A DNA stretch of 58,944 nucleotides from contig CAJOMO010000008.1 in NCBI GenBank assembly GCA_905235685.1, forward strand, positions 1 through 58,944. Reading direction: 5' to 3'. Numbering within the stretch: the stretch's first letter is position 1; the number at the start of each line of letters is the position of its first letter. Below the pieces are notes generated by a model. It did not search any database and was not told the DNA's origin. It saw only the letters and a program-made list of their open reading frames with translations. A program made the position numbers and the translations under genes. Below are positions 28,421-36,695 of this stretch, piece by piece. Origin of the DNA: an uncultured Selenomonadaceae bacterium. GTDB taxonomy: Bacteria > Bacillota > Negativicutes > Selenomonadales > Selenomonadaceae.

Positions 28421-30306
28421 CCCCGATGAGCGTCAGTTGAAAAGACGTTAATTTTTTCGCCGCGCTCGTTGTACATATGAGTTGCGCAAGCCATGCACGG
28501 GTCAAACGAACGAATCACGCGCGCAATCTCAATCGGCTTATTCGAATCTTGAACGTGCGTATCAATCATAGCCATTTCGTAAGCGCCATGTCCGGCGGTA
28601 TCGTCGCGCGGGCAAGCATTCCAAGTCGTTGGAACAAGGCACTGATAATTATCAATCTTGCCGTCCTTAATGACAACCCAATGACTTAAGCCGCCGCGCG
28701 GAGCTTCATACAAACCGACGCCGTGACATTCGCTCGGCCAGGTTTCGGGAAACCATTTTTCATTGTTCATAGTCGAAGTATCGCCGGTTTTCAGATTTTC
28801 AATGAGTTTGTCGAAGAAGAAACGGTTAATTTCGGCGGCAAGCTGACAATCCAGCGCGCGGCAAGCGGTACGTCCAACCATTGTAGGCATCCAAACATGA
28901 GGCGGCACGCCCAAAACGCCGGTAACAGCATTAATCTGATCGAGCATCATTTTTTCAGCCCAAGTCGGGTCGGGCAGTAAACCTTTCTGCGCCTTAGTGT
29001 AAATGATAATGTAATGAGCCAAAGGTCCAACTTCACAAACTTTGCCGCGCCATTTCGGAGTTTTGAGCCAGGAATATTTACCGCCCTCATTGAGCGTTTG
29101 CCATTCGGTGGGCGTGCCGACTTTCGGACCGGTATAATTTTGTTTAGTGACGCCCTGCCACGGGTGCAAATCGCCAGGCTGCGGATAATCATACCAGGCA
29201 TGTTCGACGCCTTCAGTGATTGTGTTGTCAAGCAAATCATTCGCGTTTAGTTCGAAAAATTGCGCCGCGTCAATTCCTTGCCCAAAATTCTCAACAACGC
29301 CATTTGAACGCACGAGCAGATTATTGAAATAGCCGCCGCTTTTCGACGTGCCGCGGTAGCCGCTCATAGGATAATCGCCAAAAGCCATAACGCGAACTTT
29401 CGACAAACCGCCGCCGTCCACGCGTCCGGCTTTGACATAAATATTTCCTATGGCAATTAAATCGGGCAGATAATAATTGTTAATGAGCGAGCGCGCAAAA
29501 TTAATCGCACGGTCGACAATCGCCAATCGCGCAGTATTCACCGGCGCGTTGCCGTCAGTCAAAGATATCGCGCAGGGAACGCCGCCGACTACATAATGCG
29601 GGTGAGGATTTTTGCCGCCAAATACAACGTGCGGCGTGACAATTTCGCGCTGTTTGTCGAGCATTTCAAGGTAATGTGCAACCGCCAGCAAATGAACTTC
29701 CGGCGGCAACAATTTATAATCCGGATGATCCCACCATTGCGCCGCGAAAATTCCCAATTGTCCGCTGTCGACTATCGCTTTGACTTTGGCTTGAATTGCC
29801 GCGAAATAGCCTGCATTTGCCGCGGGGAAATCGTGCGGGTAAGCTTCGGTTGAAATTTCTTCGGGAACTCTGAATGGCAGCCGATATGCATTTAACAGCG
29901 CTATTTGTAAATTCGCCGTCGCCTCCGGATTTGCCGCCAGTGCCTCGACGGGGCTAACCCAATCCAGAGCGTGCAAATGGTAAAAATGGATTAAATGATC
30001 CTGCGTCGTCAAAGTTGCCGCCATAACATTTCTGATGTAGTTGGCGTTGGTGGGAATTGAAATATCGAGCGCGTCTTCAACTGCGCGAACGGAACAAAGT
30101 GCGTGAGCCGTTGTACAAACGCCGCAAATTCGCTGAATATAAGCCCAGGCGTCGCGCGGGTCTCTGCCCTTCATAATCAATTCCAAACCGCGCCAGGCAG
30201 TGCCGCTCGAAAGGGCGTCTGTTACCTGCCCCTGTTCAGTTACTTCAATTTCAACGCGCAGATGTCCCTCAATTCTGGTTATCGGGTCTACAACCACGTG
30301 TGCCAT
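28417..30306 (-). CDS. hyaB: [NiFe] hydrogenase large subunit, group 1 uptake type
   Basis: Catalytic subunit of a membrane-bound H2-oxidising hydrogenase. The NiFe(CN)2CO centre is held by C61 and C64 (RICGVCTTAH) and by C604 and C607 (DPCMACATH, 602-610). Nineteen residues follow H610; this is the usual C-terminal tail removed by a maturation protease after nickel insertion. 629 aa. The GGAG ribosome binding site is intact, and 15 bp beyond it the repeat-bounded four-helix cassette begins, separating this gene from hyaA. Confidence 0.95.
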   Translation of the reverse strand: MAHVVVDPITRIEGHLRVEIEVTEQGQVTDALSSGTAWRGLELIMKGRDPRDAWAYIQRICGVCTTAHALCSVRAVEDALDISIPTNANYIRNVMAATLTTQDHLIHFYHLHALDWVSPVEALAANPEATANLQIALLNAYRLPFRVPEEISTEAYPHDFPAANAGYFAAIQAKVKAIVDSGQLGIFAAQWWDHPDYKLLPPEVHLLAVAHYLEMLDKQREIVTPHVVFGGKNPHPHYVVGGVPCAISLTDGNAPVNTARLAIVDRAINFARSLINNYYLPDLIAIGNIYVKAGRVDGGGLSKVRVMAFGDYPMSGYRGTSKSGGYFNNLLVRSNGVVENFGQGIDAAQFFELNANDLLDNTITEGVEHAWYDYPQPGDLHPWQGVTKQNYTGPKVGTPTEWQTLNEGGKYSWLKTPKWRGKVCEVGPLAHYIIIYTKAQKGLLPDPTWAEKMMLDQINAVTGVLGVPPHVWMPTMVGRTACRALDCQLAAEINRFFFDKLIENLKTGDTSTMNNEKWFPETWPSECHGVGLYEAPRGGLSHWVVIKDGKIDNYQCLVPTTWNACPRDDTAGHGAYEMAMIDTHVQDSNKPIEIARVIRSFDPCMACATHMYNERGEKINVFSTDAHRG

Positions 30307-30334
30307 TTGGAAAAAACTCCCTTCGGTCGTTTTT

Positions 30335-30407
30335 TAGGGAATAGGGGCGAGGGGCTAGGGATTAGTGGGAAAAACACTCTTCACTAACCACTTTTAACTA
30401 TTCCCTA
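30335..30407 (-). repeat. TAGGGANTAG-type repeat, left end of the four-helix cassette
   Basis: Terminal inverted repeats TAGGGAATAG (30335-30344) and CTATTCCCTA (30398-30407) enclose a further GGGGCTAGGGATTAGTGG segment and its partial complement CACTAACCACT. The stop codon of the four-helix gene (30400-30398) lies inside the right-hand repeat. Confidence 0.8.
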
Positions 30408-30763
30408 CAATTAGAAGTCAATTTTTTAATTATCGCATTAAGCATTTTGGTAATTTCATTAAGTAAGTTAAAGGCAAGTTCCGCATCATTTGCATTCAAA
30501 TATTCTATGCACACACAAGCATTAAGTTGAGTGTCAAGTTCAAAACAAGAACCGCGCGCAATACTTAAAAACTGAATGTATTCGCGAGTTGAATGTCTGC
30601 CGTAGCCTTCAGCAATATTCGAGGCAATGGAGATAACGGCTCGCCTCATTTGGTCTGAAAGAGCATAGGTTTCTGTTTTGGGCAAAAGTTTCACCAATTT
30701 ATAAATTTCAACGATAAGTTTCATAGACTTCTGCCAAACAATCAATTCTTTATAACTTTGCAC
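30398..30763 (-). CDS. Four-helix-bundle protein of the S23/IVP family
   Basis: 121 aa, opening SYKELIVWQKSMKLIVEIY and containing SDQMRRAVISIASNIAEG and the Y-I-Q-F-L-S-I-A-R-G-S segment, the signature of the small helical proteins encoded by 23S rRNA intervening sequences and by many free-standing copies (related to the Avd protein of diversity-generating retroelements). Function not known. The GTG start uses AGGGG of the upstream repeat as ribosome binding site, and its stop lies in the downstream repeat, so gene and repeats form one unit inserted between hyaA and hyaB. Confidence 0.85.
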   Translation of the reverse strand: MQSYKELIVWQKSMKLIVEIYKLVKLLPKTETYALSDQMRRAVISIASNIAEGYGRHSTREYIQFLSIARGSCFELDTQLNACVCIEYLNANDAELAFNLLNEITKMLNAIIKKLTSNCRE

Positions 30764-30765
30764 AA

Positions 30766-30798
30766 CACTAGCCCCTATTCCCTTTCCACTAGTCCCTA
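30766..30798 (-). repeat. TAGGGANTAG-type repeat, right end of the four-helix cassette
   Basis: Read on -, TAGGGACTAGTGG, a short spacer, then AGGGAATAGGGGCTAGTG. Its first TAG (30798-30796) is the stop codon of hyaA and its AGGGG provides the ribosome binding site of the four-helix gene. Confidence 0.8.
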
Positions 30799-31875
30799 CT
30801 TATCCTCGTCTTCGAGCAAATTGTCGCGGCTGTTGCGCTGAATAATACTTGCCACAGCATGAGCCGCAACGCCCGCCGCCGTCATTACGCCCAAACCTAC
30901 GCCGATTTTGTCAGCGTCGCCGAGTTTGCCGTACTGCGGAAGTCTATTTGAAAATGGCGCTTCGTCCCAGAAATTTCTGTTCGAACAGCCAATGCACGCC
31001 GCGCCGCTTTGAATAGGATAGCTCATGCCCTGCCACCAACGCAAATTGCCGCAGGAATTGTAAGTTTCCGGCCCGCGACAGCCCAATTTGTAAAGACACC
31101 AACCAGCCTTTGAACCGGCGTCGTCATAAGTTTCAGCGAACATTCCCGCGTCGAAAAATGGACGGCGATAACAAGTATCGTGAATCCTGTTGCCGTAAAA
31201 TTGCTTAGGACGCCCATCACCGTCAAGCGGCGGTATCGAGCCGAAAAGTGCCACGTGCATAACAACGCCCGTCATAACTTCGGGAATAGGCGGGCAACCA
31301 GGAACATTCACAACCGGCTTGCCGCCAACAAATTGCCCAATACCCGCTGAGCCGGTTGGATTTGGCGACGCCGCTTGAATACCGCCGTAAGCCGCGCAAC
31401 TTCCATAAGCAATAATCGCCGCCGCGCCTTTCGCCGCTTTCTGCAGCGTGTGCAAAAATGTATGACCGCCCGACATACAATGAACGCCGCTTTCCTTCGT
31501 GGCAACTGCGCCTTCAACGCACAAAATATATTGCCCGTTGTACTTGTTGATAGTTTCGTCCAAATGAGCCTCGAACGGCGCACCGCACGCCGCGCTCAAT
31601 AAATGGTCGTATTCCAAATCAATGTTATTCAAAACCAAATCTGACGCCAAAGGCGACGCCGACCTTATGAAAGATTCGTCGCAACCCGTGCATTCGTGTC
31701 CGTGTATCCAGATAACCACCGGCAACGGCTTTGTTTCCGCCGCCTCAACTACTTTTGAAAGCATATCTGTACTCAAGCCCATTAGCGACGTCAACGCCAC
31801 GCAGCCTTTTAAAAAACTGCGCCGACTGAATCCGCGCTTAAGATATGATTCCCATAAACTTTCGCGTTTTTCCAA
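30796..31875 (-). CDS. hyaA: [NiFe] hydrogenase small subunit
   Basis: Carries the iron-sulfur clusters that take electrons from the active site. 359 aa. Twin-arginine signal SRRSFLKG at 17-24; proximal-cluster cysteines C62 and C65 (ECTGCDES), with further cysteines and the histidine of the distal clusters towards CIGCSNRNFWDE. A C-terminal hydrophobic helix near 325-345 anchors it in the membrane. TTG start at 31875 behind GGAGGGG. The Tat signal places the enzyme on the outer face of the membrane. Its stop codon is provided by the adjacent repeat. Confidence 0.94.
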   Translation of the reverse strand: MEKRESLWESYLKRGFSRRSFLKGCVALTSLMGLSTDMLSKVVEAAETKPLPVVIWIHGHECTGCDESFIRSASPLASDLVLNNIDLEYDHLLSAACGAPFEAHLDETINKYNGQYILCVEGAVATKESGVHCMSGGHTFLHTLQKAAKGAAAIIAYGSCAAYGGIQAASPNPTGSAGIGQFVGGKPVVNVPGCPPIPEVMTGVVMHVALFGSIPPLDGDGRPKQFYGNRIHDTCYRRPFFDAGMFAETYDDAGSKAGWCLYKLGCRGPETYNSCGNLRWWQGMSYPIQSGAACIGCSNRNFWDEAPFSNRLPQYGKLGDADKIGVGLGVMTAAGVAAHAVASIIQRNSRDNLLEDEDK

Positions 31876-31941
31876 TGTTCGCCCCTCCTAAAAAAATTCT
31901 TGTTGAAAAATTCGCCGCGCCTATGCTTTTTCCTGCCAATT

Positions 31942-32319
31942 TTAAATATGGAAGTGGTTCATCATTTTTTCGGTTAAAGATTTGGCGTCGTCAGCTTTGT
32001 GTTCCAGTAAATATTTCAGCGCCGTCCGATTGAAAAATGACGTTATCGGCACGTACCGATTGTATTTGCGGAAATCTCCCCACTGCATTAATTTTCCGTG
32101 CAAAATTTTTATATCGTCAATCGTCGCGCCGTGTTCCTGCAGAATTTTATTCAGAAAAAAATCTTCGCGCAGTGCCGAAAAAATTTCTTCAATCAGCGCC
32201 GGATTATTTTTGTCCTGCTCATATTTCGCGATGAGTTCAACCGATTTTCGCGATATTTTGAGCGCGCGCCAAATTCCCAACAGAAAAATTATCAACACAA
32301 CGAAAAAAATAAATTGCAC
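31942..32319 (-). CDS. Single-span membrane protein of unknown function upstream of hyaA
   Basis: 125 aa; an N-terminal membrane helix (about 1-17, FIFFVVLIIFLLGIW) followed by a charged cytoplasmic helical domain ending MMNHFHI. GTG start at 32319 with GGAGG upstream. No family recognised. It is on the hydrogenase strand, 66 bp before hyaA, and is probably the first gene of that transcript. The 127 bp upstream, shared with cobI, contain the palindrome ATGATATCAT near 32357. Confidence 0.6.
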   Translation of the reverse strand: MQFIFFVVLIIFLLGIWRALKISRKSVELIAKYEQDKNNPALIEEIFSALREDFFLNKILQEHGATIDDIKILHGKLMQWGDFRKYNRYVPITSFFNRTALKYLLEHKADDAKSLTEKMMNHFHI

Positions 32320-32446
32320 GTTTGCGCCTCCGGTATTTCAAAATTTTAACGGGTATGATATCATTGAAAAAAATTTTCGCGCCGACGAAAATAAATCGTG
32401 TATGAGCTTTGTGAAATATTTTAGCACAGTGGAGGCAATTCACCAA

Positions 32447-33166
32447 ATGAAAAATGTTACGGGTATTTTTTACGGTATCGGCGTTGGTCCCGGCGACCCC
32501 GAACTTTTGACCGTCAAAGCCATTCACGCGATTAAAAATTCTAATGTCATTATCGCGCCGCGAACTGAGAAGAAGGACGACAGCCTTGCTTTGACAATCG
32601 CCAAACCATATCTGCGCGAAGATGTCAAGATTGTTTATCAGACTTTCCCGATGGTTAAAAATTTTGAAGATACGCCCGAAGTTTTTGAAGACAACAAGCG
32701 CGAAATTCTGTTGCACCTGCGCGAGGGCAAAAATGTGGCGTTCCTGACGCTCGGCGACCCAATGTTTTTCAGCACGTACATTTATATTTTCCGGCTGTTA
32801 AAAAATTCCGGCGTCGAAATTCAGACAATCCCCGGCGTGCCGGCGTTTCTGGCTATCGCAAGTCATATCGGTTATCCAGTGGCTTACGGCAACGATATTT
32901 TGACGATAATTCCCGCCACGGCTGAGCGCAAAAAAATTATTGACGCCGTGAAAAAATCTGACGCAACCGTGCTTATGAAAGTTTATAAAAATTTCGGTGA
33001 AGTGGCTGATATTCTCGACGCGGAAAATATGACGGCTCAAGCTGTGCTGGTTAGCCGCTGCGGACTGGCTGACGAAAAAGTCATCACCGATATTAACTCG
33101 CGCAGAAATGACAAGCTGAATTATCTTTCAACGATTTTGACGAGGCGCGGTGGCGGCAATGCGTAA
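32447..33166 (+). CDS. cobI: Precorrin-2 / cobalt-factor II C20-methyltransferase
   Basis: SAM-dependent enzyme of corrin ring synthesis. 239 aa with the tetrapyrrole methylase signatures YGIGVGPGDPELLTVKA at the N-terminus, TLGDPMFFSTY in the middle and IPGVPAFLAIAS after it. The ATG at 32447 behind GTGGAGG is used; the open frame extends far upstream without meaning. No other cobalamin synthesis gene and no cobalamin riboswitch is seen here. It overlaps the downstream binding-protein gene by 8 bp, which links it to cobalt or corrinoid handling. Confidence 0.9.
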   Translation: MKNVTGIFYGIGVGPGDPELLTVKAIHAIKNSNVIIAPRTEKKDDSLALTIAKPYLREDVKIVYQTFPMVKNFEDTPEVFEDNKREILLHLREGKNVAFLTLGDPMFFSTYIYIFRLLKNSGVEIQTIPGVPAFLAIASHIGYPVAYGNDILTIIPATAERKKIIDAVKKSDATVLMKVYKNFGEVADILDAENMTAQAVLVSRCGLADEKVITDINSRRNDKLNYLSTILTRRGGGNA

Positions 33167-34034
33167 AATTTTTTTGATAATATTGGCGGCGATTTTTTTA
33201 ACGGCTTGCGGCGGCGAAAATCAAGTTGCCATTCCGAATAAGCCGGAGCGAATTGTGGTAACTTCGGCGTCGTTCCTTGAGCCTTTGCACGCTGTCGGCG
33301 GAAATATCGTCGGGCGTCCGGATTCTAAAAACAACATGCCGGATTGGGCGAAAAATATTCAAAGCATTGGACACGTTTACAATGTCGACGTCGAAAAAAT
33401 TTTGTCCTGCGCGCCCGATTTGGTTATCGTCAACAAGGGCATGAACGAAAAACTTTTGCCCGTGCTGAGCGAAAATAAAATTCCTGCGCTCGTTTTGGAT
33501 ATGAAAACTTACGCCGATGTTAAAAACGAACTGAAAACTTTTGGCGAAATTACCGGCAACCTTGACACGGCCGAAAAAATTGTCGCGCAGTTGGACAGCG
33601 AAATTCAGCAGATTCTTGACAGCGTGCCGCACGAAAAAAAACGCGTGGCGATTTTGCACAGCACCGCGCAGGGTTTGAGCGTTCAGCTTGAAGGAAGTAT
33701 CGCCGGAAATATCGTTGAAATGTTCGGCTGGGAAAATGTTGCCGCGGGTATGACGCCGCTTGAAAATAATCCCGACGCCGCGCCCTACAGTATGGAAACT
33801 TTAGCCGCGCAAAATCCCGAAATTATTTTCGTGACGAGCATGGGCGACGTTGACGAAATCAAGGCGAATATGCAGCGGGCGATTGAAACAAATGACGCGT
33901 GGCAGGCGATTGGCGCTGTCAAAAATAATCAGCTTTATTATCTGCCACAAAATTTGTTTTTGCTCAGTCCAGGGCTGAATTATCCCGCCGCCGTCCGCCA
34001 CATTGCCGAATTAATTTATGGCGGGGTATCTTGA
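33159..34034 (+). CDS. BtuF-like ABC transporter substrate-binding lipoprotein
   Basis: 291 aa, lipoprotein signal with lipobox LTAC (C17). The mature part has the two-lobed helical-backbone layout of cobalamin/iron-siderophore binding proteins: PERIVVTSASFLEPLHAVGG, APDLVIVNKG, and a late NPEIIFVTSMGD. Start ATG at 33159 within the end of cobI. The overlap with a corrin-synthesis gene favours corrinoid or cobalt as ligand (inference). No permease or ATPase gene is adjacent. Confidence 0.8.
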   Translation: MRKIFLIILAAIFLTACGGENQVAIPNKPERIVVTSASFLEPLHAVGGNIVGRPDSKNNMPDWAKNIQSIGHVYNVDVEKILSCAPDLVIVNKGMNEKLLPVLSENKIPALVLDMKTYADVKNELKTFGEITGNLDTAEKIVAQLDSEIQQILDSVPHEKKRVAILHSTAQGLSVQLEGSIAGNIVEMFGWENVAAGMTPLENNPDAAPYSMETLAAQNPEIIFVTSMGDVDEIKANMQRAIETNDAWQAIGAVKNNQLYYLPQNLFLLSPGLNYPAAVRHIAELIYGGVS

Positions 34035-34135
34035 AATTAAATTTTCGATATTGTAAAATTATCTGCAACGGTTTTTTTAATCCGTAAAAAATAGTTGAGA
34101 GGTGCGGTATAACTTAGCTTGAGGAGGCGTTTATT

Positions 34136-34615
34136 GTGGCTGAACGTGAAATTAAATACCGTGGCTTAAAAACTTTTCAAATATTCAACGGCGAAACCAA
34201 CAGCGTTTGGATTTACGGCTTTTATCTAAAGCGCGGCACTTACGGCGACCCTGGTCCGCAGGCTCACATTTTCGTCTATGAAAACGGCTATGAAGGTTAT
34301 CGCGTTGAAGCTGAAACTATCGGGCAATTCACGGGTTTGCTCGATAAGGACGGGCGGGAAATTTACGAAGACGATATTGTTGCGTTCGACGACGGCAAAA
34401 TCGGCGTGGTGGAATTTTCCGGCGGCTGTTTTGTTGTTCGCTACGGCAAAAGAAATACCCTGCGCTCCCTGTACGACATTCACGACTGGAGCATGAAAAT
34501 TTTGGGCAACCGATTTGAAAACCCCGATTTGCTCGCTGCCATGAGCCATTCAAAAAAAAAGCAAGAGCCAAATATCCCTATCATTGAGCCGATTGCGTAC
34601 GAAAGGACCGAATAA
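34136..34615 (+). CDS. YopX-domain protein
   Basis: 159 aa, GTG start with GAGGAGG upstream. The segment IGQFTGLLDKDGREIYEDDIV and the following VVEFSGGCFVV match the YopX family, which is mostly found in phages and prophages; its role is unknown. No other phage gene is near it, so it is a solitary copy. The gene after it begins directly at its stop. Confidence 0.8.
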   Translation: MAEREIKYRGLKTFQIFNGETNSVWIYGFYLKRGTYGDPGPQAHIFVYENGYEGYRVEAETIGQFTGLLDKDGREIYEDDIVAFDDGKIGVVEFSGGCFVVRYGKRNTLRSLYDIHDWSMKILGNRFENPDLLAAMSHSKKKQEPNIPIIEPIAYERTE

Positions 34616-35155
34616 ATGTTTGGTAAGATTTTCTGTACGGTGTTAACCGGCTTTATTTTTTTTGCGGGTACGGCGCAGGCCTACGATTTGCCGAAAATTT
34701 ATCCTGCGAAAGAAACTGCCGAGGTTAGCCGCAAATTCAAAATGGATTGGTCGCACATTGAAAAATTCGAACAGCAAATTAAAATCGCCCTTGCCGAAAA
34801 TGAAAATCTTCCGGCGTCTTCTCCTGCGCGAATCGGTGACGATCCTAATCTAATTTTCATAGCTTTTTACAAGGGCAACGCTTATTATCTGGACAAATAT
34901 TCGATTAAGCTTGAGAAAAAAACTTCAACGCGGCAAAGTTGGAGTCAGCGCATTATTCCAATCGGCAAGCAAGTTTCGCCGAAAACCGCCAAGGCTACCG
35001 CTCAAAATTTTTGCTACGAAAATAATCAGCGATACAATTCTTTGGGACGCCGAAGTAATTTAGCCGCCGTTGCCGACGAAACTGATAGAAAATTTTTGGC
35101 TGAATGTTTCAAAGTCGGTTATTATTTCGCGTTCGGAAAAGAAATTGACACTTGA
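34616..35155 (+). CDS. Secreted protein of unknown function
   Basis: 179 aa with a signal peptide ending AGTAQA (about residue 22). The mature protein is mixed alpha/beta, with a FIAFYKGNAYYLDKYSI stretch and a few cysteines late in the chain. No family recognised. The ATG follows the YopX gene stop directly with AAAGGA upstream, so the two are translated from one message. The metY promoter lies across its last codons. Confidence 0.6.
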   Translation: MFGKIFCTVLTGFIFFAGTAQAYDLPKIYPAKETAEVSRKFKMDWSHIEKFEQQIKIALAENENLPASSPARIGDDPNLIFIAFYKGNAYYLDKYSIKLEKKTSTRQSWSQRIIPIGKQVSPKTAKATAQNFCYENNQRYNSLGRRSNLAAVADETDRKFLAECFKVGYYFAFGKEIDT

Positions 35156-35173
35156 CTGAATCGGTGTTAAAAT
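35145..35173 (+). promoter_or_regulatory. Promoter of metY
   Basis: TTGACA (35145-35150), 17 bp, TAAAAT (35168-35173), partly inside the end of the preceding gene. It leaves a leader of about 90 nt before metY; I see no T-box or SAM riboswitch in it. Confidence 0.65.
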
Positions 35174-35269
35174 TTGCGTTGAAATTTTTGGCGTAATGTG
35201 AATCTTTTTGACGTTACCGGACGAGGGAATTTTTGCAGGCGCTGCTTTATTGAAGGAGAGGTTTTTAAC

Positions 35270-36562
35270 ATGACTGAAAAGCGCAAGTACAAATTTGAAA
35301 CGTTGCAGTTGCACGTTGGGCAGGAAAGCCCCGACCCCGTCACGGACGCTCGCGCAGTGCCGATTTATCAAACTACGTCGTATGTTTTCCACAACTTTGA
35401 CCACGCGGCAGACAGGTTTGCTCTGCGCGACGCGGGAAATATTTACGGGCGCTTGACAAATCCAACACAGGACGTTTTCGAGCGCAGAATCGCGGCGCTG
35501 GAAGGCGGCAGTGCGGCTCTTGCGTTGGCTTCGGGCGCGGCGGCTGTTACTTACGCCGTACAGGCTCTTGCTCACAAAGGGCATCACATCGTTGCGGCAA
35601 CTACAATTTACGGCGGCACTTACAACCTTTTTGAACATACCCTGCCCGATTACGGCATCGACACAACTTTTGTTGACCCGTCCAAAGGCGCGGCTATTTT
35701 TGAAAAGGCGATTAAGGAAAATACGCAGCTGATTTTCATTGAATCCGTCGGCAACCCGAACGCTACGCTCATTGACATTCAAGCCGTTGCTGATATCGCC
35801 CACAAGCATAAAATTCCTCTGGTGATTGATAATACTTTCGCTACGCCTTATCAAATTCGTCCGTTCGAATACGGCGCGGATATTGTCATTCATTCGGCAA
35901 CGAAATTTATTGGCGGGCACGGGACAACGCTCGGCGGTATCATTGTTGAATCCGGCAAATTCGATTGGGAAAAAAGCGGCAGGTTTCCGTGGTTGGTTGA
36001 GCCGAATCCCAGCTATCACGGCGTCAGTTTTTACAAAGCTTTGGGCGCGGCGGCGTTTGTAACTTACATTCGGGCAATTCTCCTGCGCGATACCGGCGCG
36101 GCTATCTCCCCGCTCAATGCGTTTTTGCTTTTGCAGGGAACTGAAACTTTGTCATTAAGAGTTGAGCGCCACGTCTACAACGCGCTGAAAGTTGTTGAAT
36201 ATCTTGCAAAAAATCCGTACGTCGACAAAGTCAATCACCCCGCGCTTGAAAATCACCCCGACCATGAGCTTTACAAAAAATATTTCCCAAATGGCGGCAT
36301 TTCAATTTTCACGTTCGAAATTAAAGGCGGCGCGGCGGCGGCTAAAAAATTTATCGACAACTTGAAGATATTTTCATTGCTGGCGAATGTTGCGGACGTC
36401 AAATCGTTGGTGATTCATCCGGCGTCAACAACTCATTCGCAAATGACTGAGGCTGAATTGCTTGCCAGCGGTATCACACCTTCGACGATTCGCCTTTCAA
36501 TCGGTACTGAGCATATCGACGACATTATTGCCGATTTGGACGAAGGCTTTGCGGCTATCTAA
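35270..36562 (+). CDS. metY: O-acetylhomoserine sulfhydrylase
   Basis: PLP enzyme that makes homocysteine from O-acetylhomoserine and sulfide. 430 aa from the ATG at 35270 (GAAGGAGAGG upstream). Motifs: ETLQLHVGQ near the start, YGRLTNPT, ASGAAAVTYA, and the PLP lysine K212 in SATKFIGGHGTTLGG. Length and the LNAFLLLQGTETLSLR segment fit MetY better than the shorter MetB/MetC. It has its own promoter and terminator. Confidence 0.92.
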   Translation: MTEKRKYKFETLQLHVGQESPDPVTDARAVPIYQTTSYVFHNFDHAADRFALRDAGNIYGRLTNPTQDVFERRIAALEGGSAALALASGAAAVTYAVQALAHKGHHIVAATTIYGGTYNLFEHTLPDYGIDTTFVDPSKGAAIFEKAIKENTQLIFIESVGNPNATLIDIQAVADIAHKHKIPLVIDNTFATPYQIRPFEYGADIVIHSATKFIGGHGTTLGGIIVESGKFDWEKSGRFPWLVEPNPSYHGVSFYKALGAAAFVTYIRAILLRDTGAAISPLNAFLLLQGTETLSLRVERHVYNALKVVEYLAKNPYVDKVNHPALENHPDHELYKKYFPNGGISIFTFEIKGGAAAAKKFIDNLKIFSLLANVADVKSLVIHPASTTHSQMTEAELLASGITPSTIRLSIGTEHIDDIIADLDEGFAAI

Positions 36563-36590
36563 AATTCGGCTGATTTAAAAAATATTTTCG

Positions 36591-36622
36591 ATTCGGCAGA
36601 CTTCGGTTTGTCGAATTTTTTT
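36591..36622 (+). terminator. Terminator of metY
   Basis: ATTCGGCA (36591-36598) pairs with TGTCGAAT (36609-36616), one G-T pair, followed by T7. Confidence 0.75.
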
Positions 36623-36623
36623 G

Positions 36624-36652
36624 TTGACAGTGGCGAAAATTTGTGCTTAAAT
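36624..36652 (+). promoter_or_regulatory. Promoter of larA
   Basis: TTGACA (36624-36629), 17 bp, TTAAAT (36647-36652), preceded by TGC as in extended -10 promoters. It starts directly after the metY terminator. Confidence 0.65.
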
Positions 36653-36695
36653 CAATTTTAAGATTTGTTTTAGATTTTTGAAGGAGGTAATATTT

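Noticed and set aside
31982..32446. Long N-terminal extension of the cobI frame
   Set aside because: It runs antisense through the 31942-32319 gene; the tetrapyrrole methylase signature begins right after the ATG at 32447, which has its own GGAGG site.
32320..32446. Possible cobalamin riboswitch before cobI
   Set aside because: The region is too short and lacks the B12-box pattern.
34136..34615. Prophage remnant around the YopX gene
   Set aside because: No integrase, terminase, capsid or attachment-site repeats are found on either side.
35180..35269. Methionine-type riboswitch or T-box in the metY leader
   Set aside because: The ~90-nt leader shows only a small GCAG/CTGC hairpin and no conserved T-box or SAM-box motif.
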